This document shows positions 10,501 to 18,485 of a DNA stretch of 64,000 nucleotides, piece after piece. This stretch comes from Aquicella siphonis (GTDB lineage Bacteria; Pseudomonadota; Gammaproteobacteria; DSM-16500). The stretch lies in assembly GCF_902459485.1 (NCBI RefSeq), contig NZ_LR699119.1:1488001-1552000 (forward strand), written 5' to 3'. Both the position numbers and the translations under genes were made by a program. How positions within the stretch are numbered: the stretch's first letter is position 1; every line of letters begins with the position of its first letter. The notes under the pieces are model-generated. The model worked only from the letters and a program-made list of their open reading frames with translations, was not told the origin of the DNA and searched no databases.

Positions 10501-10612
10501 GATCATTTTGCCGGGCCTGCTTGGCGTACACCGGCAGCATCATCGCGGCTGTCAGTATCAGCACCAGGAGTATTCCCGCAAAATGTTTTTCAATCAGCAG
10601 CGGCATGCGCAT
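7541..10612 (-). CDS. mscK: MscK/KefA-type large mechanosensitive channel
   Basis: 1023-residue inner-membrane channel that releases solutes on osmotic downshock. A signal peptide (about residues 1-30, ending PVYAKQ) is followed by a long periplasmic coiled-coil region (about 35-390), some ten hydrophobic segments, and a C-terminal MscS core: the pore-lining GMFAFGVGLGLRDL and LLERPLRVGDIVNIGGIEG, then the cytoplasmic beta domain. E. coli MscK is 1120 residues, so this is a somewhat shorter member of the giant class. Two ATGs two codons apart are possible starts. The 5' end overlaps the upstream permease gene by 23 bases. Confidence 0.92.
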   Translation of the reverse strand: MRMPLLIEKHFAGILLVLILTAAMMLPVYAKQARQNDQSTIDRIQLVTQQINLLKGRLDQGQQELSDLQQQHDNHISGQALEKVSKSLLDKASLDISVAKSNLDSINIELTDNQQTITWLEKSVQEIENQLNVLSIFGVKVAKNEVANPDVLHADLAYQQNLLTLEKKRYKYLQNLQQVAGNILSLRNDHYSRLNTLLKSRNLLHVKQQQVNDELAYQEQQNEWLQKLNQYYAQLANIDPVKSRSEYAAIERDIYYANEKANYAYVQSLIARYDDQIQQMKLAVMRSSSISVLNEIGDQYQSLNKQIDRLDTVLKSRISVLETHINYLSARKAKAAAFQPYIKNLKEVAKQYKASDVDLLRINKNLSDFRQSLDHALQTELSSRQGFPVFGFKTFLDLGKEMLLVPALSFQIIKSLSTALIRGFESKSLLSWSLFILAEAIVTVIFFYLRGALIRLLERPSKWRDKINSKWLSLQWLRRNFVDLFVLGNVFGIMVFFGISRQNYVFMVYLALVWLTFKGIMVIARLCLVETTHDSTGHDTRLFHRLKWMILLGGIITALTVFVHQLPLIYELKTLCDRLFLLLTMLLSIMLLRSYDVVPNLILSHMEHNHPYLKRSIRLIGVLVPLLMLGNSIIGVFGYLNLIMTVSWYEGLFMIVLIGYLILRGLLSDAMEQLSRLMIQYVNNGWLWTEAFLKPIDKVLRIALFFIAWAVLFILYGWDKQSPIVERLTRMLHYKLVSVLNTTITPLSIIELFVVISVFYWTAKWTREFVYRMLLSRTKDMGMRNSISILSQYTVVVLGIFICLRVLGIDLRALAIVSGMFAFGVGLGLRDLANNFACGFLILLERPLRVGDIVNIGGIEGEVTHIGSRAVTVRTWDCMELVVPNTEIFNKSFTNWTAKDYTVRSVLHIKIGRYDNPHEIKVLIHNVLVEHKDVLTDPAPEVYLKEISDALMEFEIRYFVNIRQVKSRTSVASNVLMHIWDTFAAHGIKPPYPQREIVLKSDRVVKSEKPILDLAPSSVDRLM

Positions 10613-11834
10613 GAAACCTTACCTCGTCTTTCAATAACGCCAGCAGAAAAATACCGGGAAAGCACAGAACAAACGACCAGATATAGAACTGTACCCAGCC
10701 GAGATTTTCCACCATCAGGGCCGCGAGCGGGCCAAGAAACACCCTGCCAATGGATGCCACGGCTGAAAGCAGAGCAAATTGACTCGCTGTGTAGCGTCGA
10801 TCACAAAGCGACATCATGAACGCAAGCAACGCGGCCGTGCTTAACCCGCTGCAAAAATTTTCAATAAAAACCGAAGCCGCCATCAGCACGAAACTTTTGC
10901 CGGCATAGGCGAGCACAGCGAATGTCAGGTTGGAAAACGCCTGCGCGAGTCCGAAAACCAGCAGGGCGTAATAAATGTTCCAGCGCGTCATCAGAATGCC
11001 GCCGGCAAAACCACCCAGGATCATAGCGACAAAACTGACAATCTTATAAGCCAGCCCCACCTCGGTTAGCGTGAATCCCAAGCCATGCAAGAGAAAATTG
11101 GTGATTAGGGACAACGCCAGGGCGTCTCCAAATTTATATAAGATAATAAAGAGCAGCAACAAGATCATCTTGTCCCGTTTGAGCAAATCGACAAGGGAAA
11201 GACGGGTGGTCTGATAAAGATTTTGCGCGGAAACAGCCGCTTCCTGGGGGCGCGGCGCGAAATACGCGGGTATCATGGCGAGAAGCATCAGCAGCGCCAT
11301 GCATTCATAGGTTTTTTCCCAGCCGAAATAGTCCGCATAAATCAGCGCAAGCCCGCCTGAAACCAGAAGGGCTATACGGTAAGCAAAGACAGTATAGGCG
11401 GCGCCCAATCCCCGCTCATCGGATGTGAGAACATCCGTCGTGTAGGCGTTGATCGAGATATCTTGCGATGCCGAAAAAAACGCGATTGCCAGCGCGGCGA
11501 TGCCCATGCTGCCAGCCTGGACTGCGGGGTCCATTTGCGAGAGAACAAAAAGCATGATAACCAGCGCCAATTGCATGAGCATGATCCAAGTCTTGCGTTT
11601 GCCCAAGGCGGTAAACCCGTAATGATCCATCAGCGGCGCCCATAAAAACTTGAGTGTATAAGGGATGCCAAGCAGCGAGAGAATGCCTATGGTTTTCAGG
11701 TTCACATTGGCTTCGGTAAACCATGCCTGCAGGGTCGCGCCCGTTAGCGACAGCGGAAGACCGGAAGCAAATCCGAAGGCCAATATCGCCAGCAGCCGAG
11801 GATTCATCAGCATTTTTGAAGTCGAAGTCGTCAT
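10590..11834 (-). CDS. ampG: AmpG-like major facilitator permease
   Basis: 414-residue MFS transporter with about 12 hydrophobic segments. The N-terminal block LAFGFASGLPLSLTGATLQ, the conserved GIPYTLKFLWAPLMDHY and ASQDISINAYTTDVL are AmpG hallmarks. AmpG imports anhydro-muropeptides from the periplasm for cell-wall recycling and, in bacteria with AmpR/AmpC, for beta-lactamase induction; neither partner is in the window. The stop lies inside the mscK start region, so the two genes probably share a transcript. Confidence 0.88.
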   Translation of the reverse strand: MTTSTSKMLMNPRLLAILAFGFASGLPLSLTGATLQAWFTEANVNLKTIGILSLLGIPYTLKFLWAPLMDHYGFTALGKRKTWIMLMQLALVIMLFVLSQMDPAVQAGSMGIAALAIAFFSASQDISINAYTTDVLTSDERGLGAAYTVFAYRIALLVSGGLALIYADYFGWEKTYECMALLMLLAMIPAYFAPRPQEAAVSAQNLYQTTRLSLVDLLKRDKMILLLLFIILYKFGDALALSLITNFLLHGLGFTLTEVGLAYKIVSFVAMILGGFAGGILMTRWNIYYALLVFGLAQAFSNLTFAVLAYAGKSFVLMAASVFIENFCSGLSTAALLAFMMSLCDRRYTASQFALLSAVASIGRVFLGPLAALMVENLGWVQFYIWSFVLCFPGIFLLALLKDEVRFHAHAAAD

Positions 11835-12126
11835 TGGTTAAATCATCATGGACAGTGGTGTAAATTGGTTGAAATTTTACCATCAAAAACCTGAATTTAA
11901 AACAATTAAACGCCGTCCCTATACTCATGATTATATTCAGGCTGGTGTGCGGCACTAGGTATAAACCCTATGTATGAAACGGATGGAATATCCTATAACA
12001 TAAGACGACTATTCTCGCATCGATGCTATTCGTTTTGATACCCGATAGCGTCTCTCCGGTGACTGGGAATGAGTGTATAGATCAAGGATGTTTCAGGGAT
12101 TGAATTCATATTGGAGGTGTTGGGTC
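11835..12126. other. Divergent intergenic region ampG / lipoprotein
   Basis: About 290 bases between two divergently read genes, which must hold both promoters. No coding frame with a credible product was found. A strong ribosome-binding site (GGAGG, 9 bases before the ATG at 12127) marks its right end. No clear consensus promoter was identified. Confidence 0.4.
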
Positions 12127-12606
12127 ATGAAGCAAGCATTGATTAAATCAGCTCTACTCATTGCAAGTGCCAGTTTGATTGTCAGCTGTTCTTCCGCGAA
12201 TACCCAGAATGAAAATACCACGATCGGCGCTGTTACCGGAGCGGTAGTCGGCGGTGTGGCTGGCAGCGCGATTGGCGCAGGCACGGGACAAATTGTTGCC
12301 ATAGGCGCGGGCGCTGTCGCCGGCGCACTCATAGGCGGTTATGTGGGTCATTCCATGGATCACTCAGACAACATGCAGTCATCTTACGCTTTGGAACACA
12401 TGCCGCAGAAGAAAGCGCATCACTGGAAAAACAAAAAAACCGGTGCGCATTACACTATGACACCTACCACCAAGCATATGGCCATGAATGGACACAAAGA
12501 TTGCCGTAAATACACCATGGTGGCCACTATCAAGGGTAAAAAACAGACAGTGCAGGGAACTGCCTGCCGCCAGGCTGATGGATCATGGCAAGCCATACAA
12601 GCTTAA
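12127..12606 (+). CDS. Glycine-zipper outer-membrane lipoprotein
   Basis: 159-residue predicted lipoprotein. A signal peptide ends in the lipobox LIVSC (Cys19 would be lipidated). A glycine-zipper membrane hairpin follows (about residues 31-76; GAVTGAVVGGVAGSAIGAG, then GAGAVAGALIGGYVG), with a soluble tail holding two cysteines. This is the layout of the 17-kDa surface antigen/SlyB-like families. The start at 12127 is chosen over an upstream in-frame ATG at 12073 because of the GGAGG site and because it makes a proper signal peptide. A strong terminator follows. Confidence 0.82.
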   Translation: MKQALIKSALLIASASLIVSCSSANTQNENTTIGAVTGAVVGGVAGSAIGAGTGQIVAIGAGAVAGALIGGYVGHSMDHSDNMQSSYALEHMPQKKAHHWKNKKTGAHYTMTPTTKHMAMNGHKDCRKYTMVATIKGKKQTVQGTACRQADGSWQAIQA

Positions 12607-12620
12607 GCTCCAGCCTCGAA

Positions 12621-12657
12621 ACCGTCAGCGCCCGCTCCCTGGCGTTGACGGTTTTTT
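12621..12657 (+). terminator. Rho-independent terminator after the lipoprotein gene
   Basis: A 12-base stem (12621-12632 with 12641-12652, one G-U pair) closes an 8-base loop and runs into a T tract at 12652-12657. It starts 15 bases after the lipoprotein stop. Confidence 0.9.
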
Positions 12658-12906
12658 AATACCTTGGCACCTAGAAAAGAAATATATAAAAATTTAAAAA
12701 CCAATAGATTTAGATAAAAATTATAAAGAATGGACCTCGGCATTTTACCTACATTCCAGCCTTTACATACTCTAACCATTATTGATAAGACTTCTTGTAA
12801 GATGCGATTATTACTCAAGTTATAATTTAATATTAGTTTATTTATTGATCAATTTATACTAGAATACTGGACGCAAAATACACAAATATGCTCAGAGACT
12901 CAAAAT
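12658..12906 (+). promoter_or_regulatory. AT-rich leader with PmrA-like box and promoter for the ankyrin gene
   Basis: Strikingly AT-rich stretch between the terminator and the ankyrin gene, with no coding frame of note. At 12826-12841 the sequence TTTAATATTAGTTTAT matches the PmrA consensus of Legionella/Coxiella (cTTAA, 2 bases, TT, 2 bases, cTTAA) except for the first base of each half and the last base. A good -10 hexamer TATACT lies at 12855-12860, so the box sits where a -35 element would be. The match is imperfect; binding is inferred, not shown. Confidence 0.45.
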
Positions 12907-14913
12907 ATGTTTGCAGCCAATCACAGCTTATTCACTCACAATGCAAAGAATACCCACCTATCGCTTAACGGCATTTCAGGGTTCGAACTTGTGCAGTTAC
13001 TAGAAAAGCATGAGGTTTTGTATAACCTTAGCGAGGTTGAAGCCATTATCTCTGATCCCTCAATATCTCAATTTATCCGGTACACCGCTTATTTATACCT
13101 AGTTGCACAGGGAACCCTTGAGTCATTGCGGAAGCTGTCATCTGAAATGGATTTTTCCTACTATAACTCTGCAGGTTTAAGTGCAGTTTTAATTGCTATT
13201 AGATCAGGACGGAGTGACGTTTTATCCTGGCTTCTTGAAAATACTGACAGCTCATTGCAGGCAAAAGACAGTCAAGGTCGCGGCGCGGTGTTAACTGCCA
13301 TTGCGTTCAATCAACCCGATATCCTTGAAAAACTGGTCAAACCACAGAGTGAAAATGGCTATGGTTTATCTCTGGATGAATCCGATATTAATGGTTACGG
13401 AGCGGTTATAACAGCTGTGTTACATGAAAGAGCCGAAATGCTGCAACGATTAACCAAGTCACGACGTCATGGCGGATATGGCCTCCCCATTAACGCGACA
13501 GACAATTATGGAAACAATGCTGTTTTGATTGCCGCTGCAAAAGGCAGGCAAGCCATATTGAGAGAATTAACAAAATCTAAGAAGAAAGGCGGATTCGGCC
13601 TTTCAATCAAAGCAAAAAATCACACTGGAAATGATACGGTGTTGATTTCGGTTGCCAATGGACAAATGGCCACATTAACAAACCTGTTGAAGAAAAAGAA
13701 GCAGGGAGGATATGGTCGTAAGCTTCAGGTCAAAAACAATCATGGCAGCTGCCCCGTCCTGACAGCCATAGGTAATGGCCAGATTGAGATGCTGCGCTGG
13801 CTTGTGAAAACCAGAACGGAAGGGGGCGGCGGATTGTCTTTGCCAGTTCAAAACAATAGAGGATATGATGCTTTGCAGATAGCCGTTATCAATGACCAAT
13901 TGGATATGCTGCGGTTGCTCCTGAGTGATAAGTCAGAAAACGGATTCGGTTTGATTGCTAATGATATCAGGATACTACTACAAATTGCTGCTGAGACCAG
14001 CGAGCGCATTTATCTTTGGCTTGTGATGTACGAATTCGAACAGCGGACAAAAGCACATTCCAGCCATGATGCCATAGCATGGGCATCCGTTATTTTGAAT
14101 GATTTCGAATTTTGTCGTGAAAAATTAAAATCCATGTTGATTGCACGTTATCGGGAAATATTACAGGGTCATTTGGACCAGCCCGCTCACAACAAGCCTG
14201 AAATCCATATGCTGACAGATGCCGTTGAGAAATTATCTGCAGGAGACGGACGGCTGTATTGCGCCAGTCACTTTATCGAATATAGCGATTTTACTGCTGC
14301 TTTCGAATACTATCACTCGGTTTTTGCAGACCCGATTTGCGCCGCGGAAAAAAGGGAGCAGGCGGGAATTGAACTGACAAATATGATTTATAATGGGTAC
14401 ATCGTTATATCCGATGGCAAACTGGATATATCAAAATCAAAAGCGAGAATGCAGATCAAGGAGCCGGAACGTCGTCAGGAAGGAAAAAATCTGGAAATCA
14501 TGCGGCAACGTGTCATTTGGGCTTATGAATTTCTACATAATAACTCTTCGGCATTCGCAAACAGCATGCGTAACCGATTCAATATCATCCTCTCAGACAT
14601 ACTGGATACCACATGTGTTTCCGAACCGGATTGGTCGGCTGACTCCGTCAGACAATTTTATGAATATTACTCAAGGCATAATGCAGCCATGCTGACCGAA
14701 GCAGCATTCAAGCGAGCGTTCCAGAACATGACAAAACTGCTTGAAGCACAGCAAACTGGTTCCTTGAGTATAAAATCAGCTGATTCAACGAGACAAAATA
14801 CAGCGGGATCCACATGGGGACTGTTTGGTCAGACAAAAGATGAGCCGCGGATACAAGACTCACTACTCCAGGGAACCGCATCCAAGATCCAAGGCACTGG
14901 CTGCACTCTTTAA
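12907..14913 (+). CDS. Ankyrin-repeat protein with 39-residue repeats, candidate secreted effector
   Basis: 668 residues, no signal peptide, no membrane segment. After an N-terminal region (1-90), an ankyrin-type array runs from about 93 to 350. The AVLxA helix starts recur at residues 127, 166, 205, 244, 283 and 322, exactly 39 apart; the extra six residues per unit come from a K-rich loop ending GGYGL or similar. The C-terminal 300 residues are helical with no recognised domain and end in a Ser/Thr/Gln-rich tail. Ankyrin proteins of this kind are common secreted effectors in Legionella and Coxiella, but secretion is inferred. The gene looks more AT-rich than its neighbours, which could reflect transfer. 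A PmrA-like box lies upstream. Confidence 0.8.
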   Translation: MFAANHSLFTHNAKNTHLSLNGISGFELVQLLEKHEVLYNLSEVEAIISDPSISQFIRYTAYLYLVAQGTLESLRKLSSEMDFSYYNSAGLSAVLIAIRSGRSDVLSWLLENTDSSLQAKDSQGRGAVLTAIAFNQPDILEKLVKPQSENGYGLSLDESDINGYGAVITAVLHERAEMLQRLTKSRRHGGYGLPINATDNYGNNAVLIAAAKGRQAILRELTKSKKKGGFGLSIKAKNHTGNDTVLISVANGQMATLTNLLKKKKQGGYGRKLQVKNNHGSCPVLTAIGNGQIEMLRWLVKTRTEGGGGLSLPVQNNRGYDALQIAVINDQLDMLRLLLSDKSENGFGLIANDIRILLQIAAETSERIYLWLVMYEFEQRTKAHSSHDAIAWASVILNDFEFCREKLKSMLIARYREILQGHLDQPAHNKPEIHMLTDAVEKLSAGDGRLYCASHFIEYSDFTAAFEYYHSVFADPICAAEKREQAGIELTNMIYNGYIVISDGKLDISKSKARMQIKEPERRQEGKNLEIMRQRVIWAYEFLHNNSSAFANSMRNRFNIILSDILDTTCVSEPDWSADSVRQFYEYYSRHNAAMLTEAAFKRAFQNMTKLLEAQQTGSLSIKSADSTRQNTAGSTWGLFGQTKDEPRIQDSLLQGTASKIQGTGCTL

Positions 14914-14980
14914 TTTCGAGATTTAATTTCGAGCTGATGACCGTCGTTTTTAAAAATGGATTACCTGAGCATTAAATAAC

Positions 14981-15016
14981 GAGAGCGTTCATTGAACCGT
15001 GTCAATGAACATTCTC
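14981..15016. terminator. Hairpin between convergent genes, possible bidirectional terminator
   Basis: Arms 14981-14995 and 15002-15016 form a 15-position stem with one mismatch and one G-U pair around a 6-base loop. It lies between the ankyrin gene and the minus-strand gene that ends at 15026. T tracts on either side are weak, so the terminator role is tentative. Confidence 0.5.
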
Positions 15017-15025
15017 TTAATAGCC

Positions 15026-15934
15026 TCAAAAACCCGGCCCTCTTCTAGGGGGTTCAGCACCTTTATCCTTTTTTTCATCTTTATCCTGAACAGTATCCAG
15101 CTTGGCTGCCGTTGAACTACCTGTTGGTCTTGATGGATTGCTGATGATGCGGCTGTCGCGTCTCGTCAACATCCGTCCTTCCGGAATCCGTAGTTTATCC
15201 AATGGCTTCTTAATTTCCGGTTCCTTCATTTCGGCATTATCAGGCTTAACAGTATGCTTGCCCAGGTTGGCTTCCGTCGCCTTTCTGGTCAAAGTGGGCT
15301 TTTTTGCTGCATCATCCTTTTTTTTCTCGGTAATTATTTCGGGTCCTTCCTGTGCAAACCTGACTCCTTGTTCTCTGCCTTCCTTCCTGGCCTGACCCTG
15401 CCTGGCTGCCTGCATTAACTGCGCATCAGCAGCATCTTTTACGACAGAATAAATTTGAAAGGCAATTGCATTTTTAATGAATGTTTCCAGTTCCTTTTTC
15501 TTGCCGCCATCCGGATCATCTTTTATTTGCACTGACAGTTTGGCCCATATTTGCTGAAATTGCTGATCAATATGATCACGAATAACAGCCTCCATTTTAC
15601 CTTTACACGCTTTTGCCGCCATATTTGCCGATGCCGCGAATTCATTAGATAAGCCTGATGCAAGCGCTTGCGTGGAAAGTGTATTGAAATCTATCATTTG
15701 CTTGTATATACCAACGAATTGCTGGATTGCTTCCTTGTTCGCTTCTTTCATCATATCCGCATCCACCTTGGGCGGTGTCGATCCATCCGAAAATGTCATA
15801 TTAAAAAACAGCCTTCCATTTAACATTAATTCGGCTTGAGACACTTGATATAAATCTTCAAAATTTGACGGTTTCAAATTTTGAAGATATGACTGAAATT
15901 GAGATAAATCAGAAGCTGCGTGTCGCGGTTCCAT
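15026..15934 (-). CDS. Hypothetical helical protein with charged disordered tail
   Basis: 302 residues, not recognised. No signal peptide or membrane segment. The N-terminal 175 residues look mostly alpha-helical (for example KEAIQQFVGIYKQMIDF and MEAVIRDHIDQQFQQIWAKL). From about 185 on, the chain is rich in Lys, Glu, Pro and Arg and is probably disordered, ending EPPRRGPGF. It has a good ribosome-binding site (GAGGGTGG) before the ATG and an extended -10 promoter upstream. Position next to the ankyrin gene, soluble nature and lack of household homologues make a secreted effector possible, but nothing in the sequence proves it. Confidence 0.65.
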   Translation of the reverse strand: MEPRHAASDLSQFQSYLQNLKPSNFEDLYQVSQAELMLNGRLFFNMTFSDGSTPPKVDADMMKEANKEAIQQFVGIYKQMIDFNTLSTQALASGLSNEFAASANMAAKACKGKMEAVIRDHIDQQFQQIWAKLSVQIKDDPDGGKKKELETFIKNAIAFQIYSVVKDAADAQLMQAARQGQARKEGREQGVRFAQEGPEIITEKKKDDAAKKPTLTRKATEANLGKHTVKPDNAEMKEPEIKKPLDKLRIPEGRMLTRRDSRIISNPSRPTGSSTAAKLDTVQDKDEKKDKGAEPPRRGPGF

Positions 15935-16243
15935 ATTGCCACCCTCGTACCAATACCATCAATTAATTTATTTGATTAAAGTATAGCAGATGCCAGGCCC
16001 TGACATTCCGCACCTGCCAAAAATGACGCAATGCTATCTAAGCCTTGGAAATAAAAACATTTATTTACTTTTTGTCATGAGTCGAGACAGCCGGATTTCC
16101 GGGTAAAAATCCCTGGCTGCGAAGAAGCGGCGCATGAGGCCAAAACGCTATGGATTCTAATATAATTAAAATATGGACATATATGAGCTGCGGTATTATA
16201 AAGCAGAAATTAATCAGACTTTGAAAATCCAGAGGTTTTCCAT
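15935..16243 (+). other. Intergenic region upstream of sdaA with an imperfect hairpin
   Basis: About 310 bases between divergent genes. It holds the minus-strand promoter listed separately, an imperfect hairpin at about 16088-16119 (CAGCC/GGCTG outer stem, GGATTT/AAATCC inner stem) and a TATAAT hexamer at 16161-16166 that could serve sdaA. An AGAGG ribosome-binding site precedes the sdaA ATG. No small gene was found. Confidence 0.35.
15980..15988 (-). promoter_or_regulatory. Extended -10 promoter for the 302-residue protein
   Basis: Read on the minus strand, TGCTATACT gives a TG-N extended -10 with hexamer TATACT at 15985-15980, about 46 bases before the start codon. The -35 region is poor, as expected for extended -10 promoters. 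Confidence 0.5.
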
Positions 16244-17620
16244 ATGACCATCAGTGTGTTTAATCTATTTTCCATTGGTATTGGTCCTTCCAGTTCGCAC
16301 ACGGTAGGCCCTATGAAGGCTGCCAGAGCTTTTGTTAATTCGCTCAAAGACAGGAATCAGCTGGACCTTGCGAAACGGATTAAAATTGAATTATTTGGAT
16401 CACTGGCCTTCACCGGGAAAGGCCATGGCACTGATAATGCCATCTTGTCCGGCCTGGAAGGTCATGCTCCTGATGAAGTCGATCCTGATTCCATCAGGCC
16501 CAGGGCAAAAGAAATCATCGAAAGCCGAAAAATTCGTCTGAATGGCACACACCAGGCCGCGTTTGACTACCCATCTGATTTTATATTCAATTTCAAAGAC
16601 TTGCTTCCGGCTCACACCAATGGCATGCGTTTTACGGCTTATGATGCCCACGCCGCCGAACTTTATACCCGCATTTATTATTCCATTGGCGGAGGATTTA
16701 TTCTGGATGAAGATGAAGCCGCGCACCCTCACGGAGCAGATACGTCCGATTCGCCCTATCCTTTTTCCAGTGCCAAAACGCTGCTGGAGCTATGTGAAAA
16801 GAACAGCTTGACCATCAAAGAGTTGATCATGGCCAATGAATGCAGCCTGCGCCCGGAAGCCGAAGTCAGAAAACGGCTATGGCATATCGTCCAGGTCATG
16901 CGTGAATGTATAGATAAAGGCTGTCAAAGCCCGGGCATACTTCCGGGCGGCCTTGATATCAAACGCCGTGCTCCCATCCTCTACCAGAAATTACTGGCCA
17001 AAGGAAAACCCCAGTCCTATCAGCACATGGACAGTATGGAATGGCTGAACTTGTTTGCCATCGCAGTCAATGAAGAAAATGCAGCAGGCGGACGGGTTGT
17101 GACTGCACCCACCAATGGCGCTGCCGGCATCATCCCCGCCGTTCTGCATTATTATCTGACCTTTTATCCGCAAACCAGCCAGGATGCCGCCATCGATTTT
17201 CTCCTGACTGCTTGCGCCATCGGTATCCTCTATAAGAAAGGCGCTTCCATTTCGGGAGCGGAAGTAGGTTGTCAGGGAGAAGTGGGTGTAGCCTGCTCAA
17301 TGGCAGCCGGTGCCTTGACTGCCGTACTGGGCGGCACATTGTACCAAATTGAAAACGCGGCTGAAATTGCCATGGAACATCATCTGGGAATGACTTGCGA
17401 CCCCATTAATGGCCTTGTACAAATTCCATGCATAGAACGCAACGCCATGGGTGCCGTGAAAGCAGTCAATGCAACACGACTGGCCTTGCTGGGTGATGGA
17501 CATCATTATGTTTCGCTAGATAAAGTGATAGCCACCATGAAACAAACTGGCAAGGATATGATGACCATCTATAAGGAAACGTCCCAGGGTGGATTGGCGG
17601 CCAATTTGCCAGAGTGTTAA
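16244..17620 (+). CDS. sdaA: L-serine dehydratase, iron-sulfur type
   Basis: 458-residue single-chain L-serine ammonia-lyase that converts serine to pyruvate and ammonia. The N-terminal beta domain begins with [19 protein letters not shown], the family signature. The C-terminal alpha domain carries the 4Fe-4S cysteines in [34 protein letters not shown] and nearby, and [13 protein letters not shown]. Serine catabolism is an important carbon route in Legionella-like bacteria, which live on amino acids. It is a stand-alone gene closed by a terminator. Confidence 0.95.
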   Translation: MTISVFNLFSIGIGPSSSHTVGPMKAARAFVNSLKDRNQLDLAKRIKIELFGSLAFTGKGHGTDNAILSGLEGHAPDEVDPDSIRPRAKEIIESRKIRLNGTHQAAFDYPSDFIFNFKDLLPAHTNGMRFTAYDAHAAELYTRIYYSIGGGFILDEDEAAHPHGADTSDSPYPFSSAKTLLELCEKNSLTIKELIMANECSLRPEAEVRKRLWHIVQVMRECIDKGCQSPGILPGGLDIKRRAPILYQKLLAKGKPQSYQHMDSMEWLNLFAIAVNEENAAGGRVVTAPTNGAAGIIPAVLHYYLTFYPQTSQDAAIDFLLTACAIGILYKKGASISGAEVGCQGEVGVACSMAAGALTAVLGGTLYQIENAAEIAMEHHLGMTCDPINGLVQIPCIERNAMGAVKAVNATRLALLGDGHHYVSLDKVIATMKQTGKDMMTIYKETSQGGLAANLPEC

Positions 17621-17667
17621 CTTAAAAATCGATCAATATATAATCAAATATCACATGAAAATCCAAT

Positions 17668-17691
17668 AAATGTTCCACGAAGAACATTTTT
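17668..17691. terminator. Terminator between convergent sdaA and pssA
   Basis: An 8-base perfect stem AAATGTTC/GAACATTT (17668-17675 with 17682-17689), a 6-base loop and a short T run on the plus strand. It lies between convergent genes and could serve both directions. Confidence 0.6.
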
Positions 17692-17702
17692 AGCGGTTAT
17701 GG

Positions 17703-18485
17703 TTATTTTTTTGCCGATTTATGATCCTGGTTGCGCTGTTTACGCACCTTGCGAACCCGCCATAAGGTATATACAGGCCCCGAAATGATGTAGATGAAAA
17801 ATACTCCAAAAAAGACTTCAGCCGGGTCAATCGCGATAGCAGCGATGATGAACACTGCGGCAACCACCGTATAAAACGGTACCCTGCCCTTGAAGTCGAT
17901 TGACTTAAAGCTGTAGTAACGGATAGTACTGACCATCAGCGCCGCGATGATGATGGTGAGGATAGCAAGAGGCTTGGCTACTGCCGCCCCGCTGATCTCG
18001 AATCCTGATCCCATCCAGATAATACTTGCCACCATTCCGGCCGCGGTCGGACAGGGCAATCCCTGGAAATACTGCTTGTCACTTACCTGGATATTGAATC
18101 GGGCCAGCCGCAGAGCGGTTGCGGCGGTATGCAGGAAAGCCGCCAGCCATCCCAGCTTGCCCAGATGAGATAAAGACCAGCTGTATAACACCAGCGCCGG
18201 CGCAATCCCGAATGCAGCCATGTCAGACAAGCTGTCATATTCGGCGCCGAACAAACTTTGTGTGTGCGTCATTCTGGCCACCCTGCCATCCAGCCCATCG
18301 GCGATCATGGCAACAAAAATGGCAATGGCAGCCGTTTCGAAGTGACCTTTCATGGCAGCGACAATGGAATAAAATCCGGCAAACAATGCTGCCGTCGTCA
18401 GAAGATTTGGCAGCAGGTAGATACCTCGCTGAGGAATCTTTTCCGGTTGTTCATCCGTGTCTGAGGATTTATGTTCCAAACTCAT
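17703..18485 (-). CDS. pssA: CDP-diacylglycerol-serine O-phosphatidyltransferase
   Basis: 260-residue integral membrane enzyme that makes phosphatidylserine, the precursor of phosphatidylethanolamine. It carries the CDP-alcohol phosphotransferase motif as DGRVAR, then G-A-E-Y-D and S-L-S-D (about residues 66-88), with several hydrophobic segments. This is the membrane-bound subclass II PssA, not the E. coli peripheral type. The start codon overlaps the rluC stop as ATGA. Confidence 0.92.
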   Translation of the reverse strand: MSLEHKSSDTDEQPEKIPQRGIYLLPNLLTTAALFAGFYSIVAAMKGHFETAAIAIFVAMIADGLDGRVARMTHTQSLFGAEYDSLSDMAAFGIAPALVLYSWSLSHLGKLGWLAAFLHTAATALRLARFNIQVSDKQYFQGLPCPTAAGMVASIIWMGSGFEISGAAVAKPLAILTIIIAALMVSTIRYYSFKSIDFKGRVPFYTVVAAVFIIAAIAIDPAEVFFGVFFIYIISGPVYTLWRVRKVRKQRNQDHKSAKK

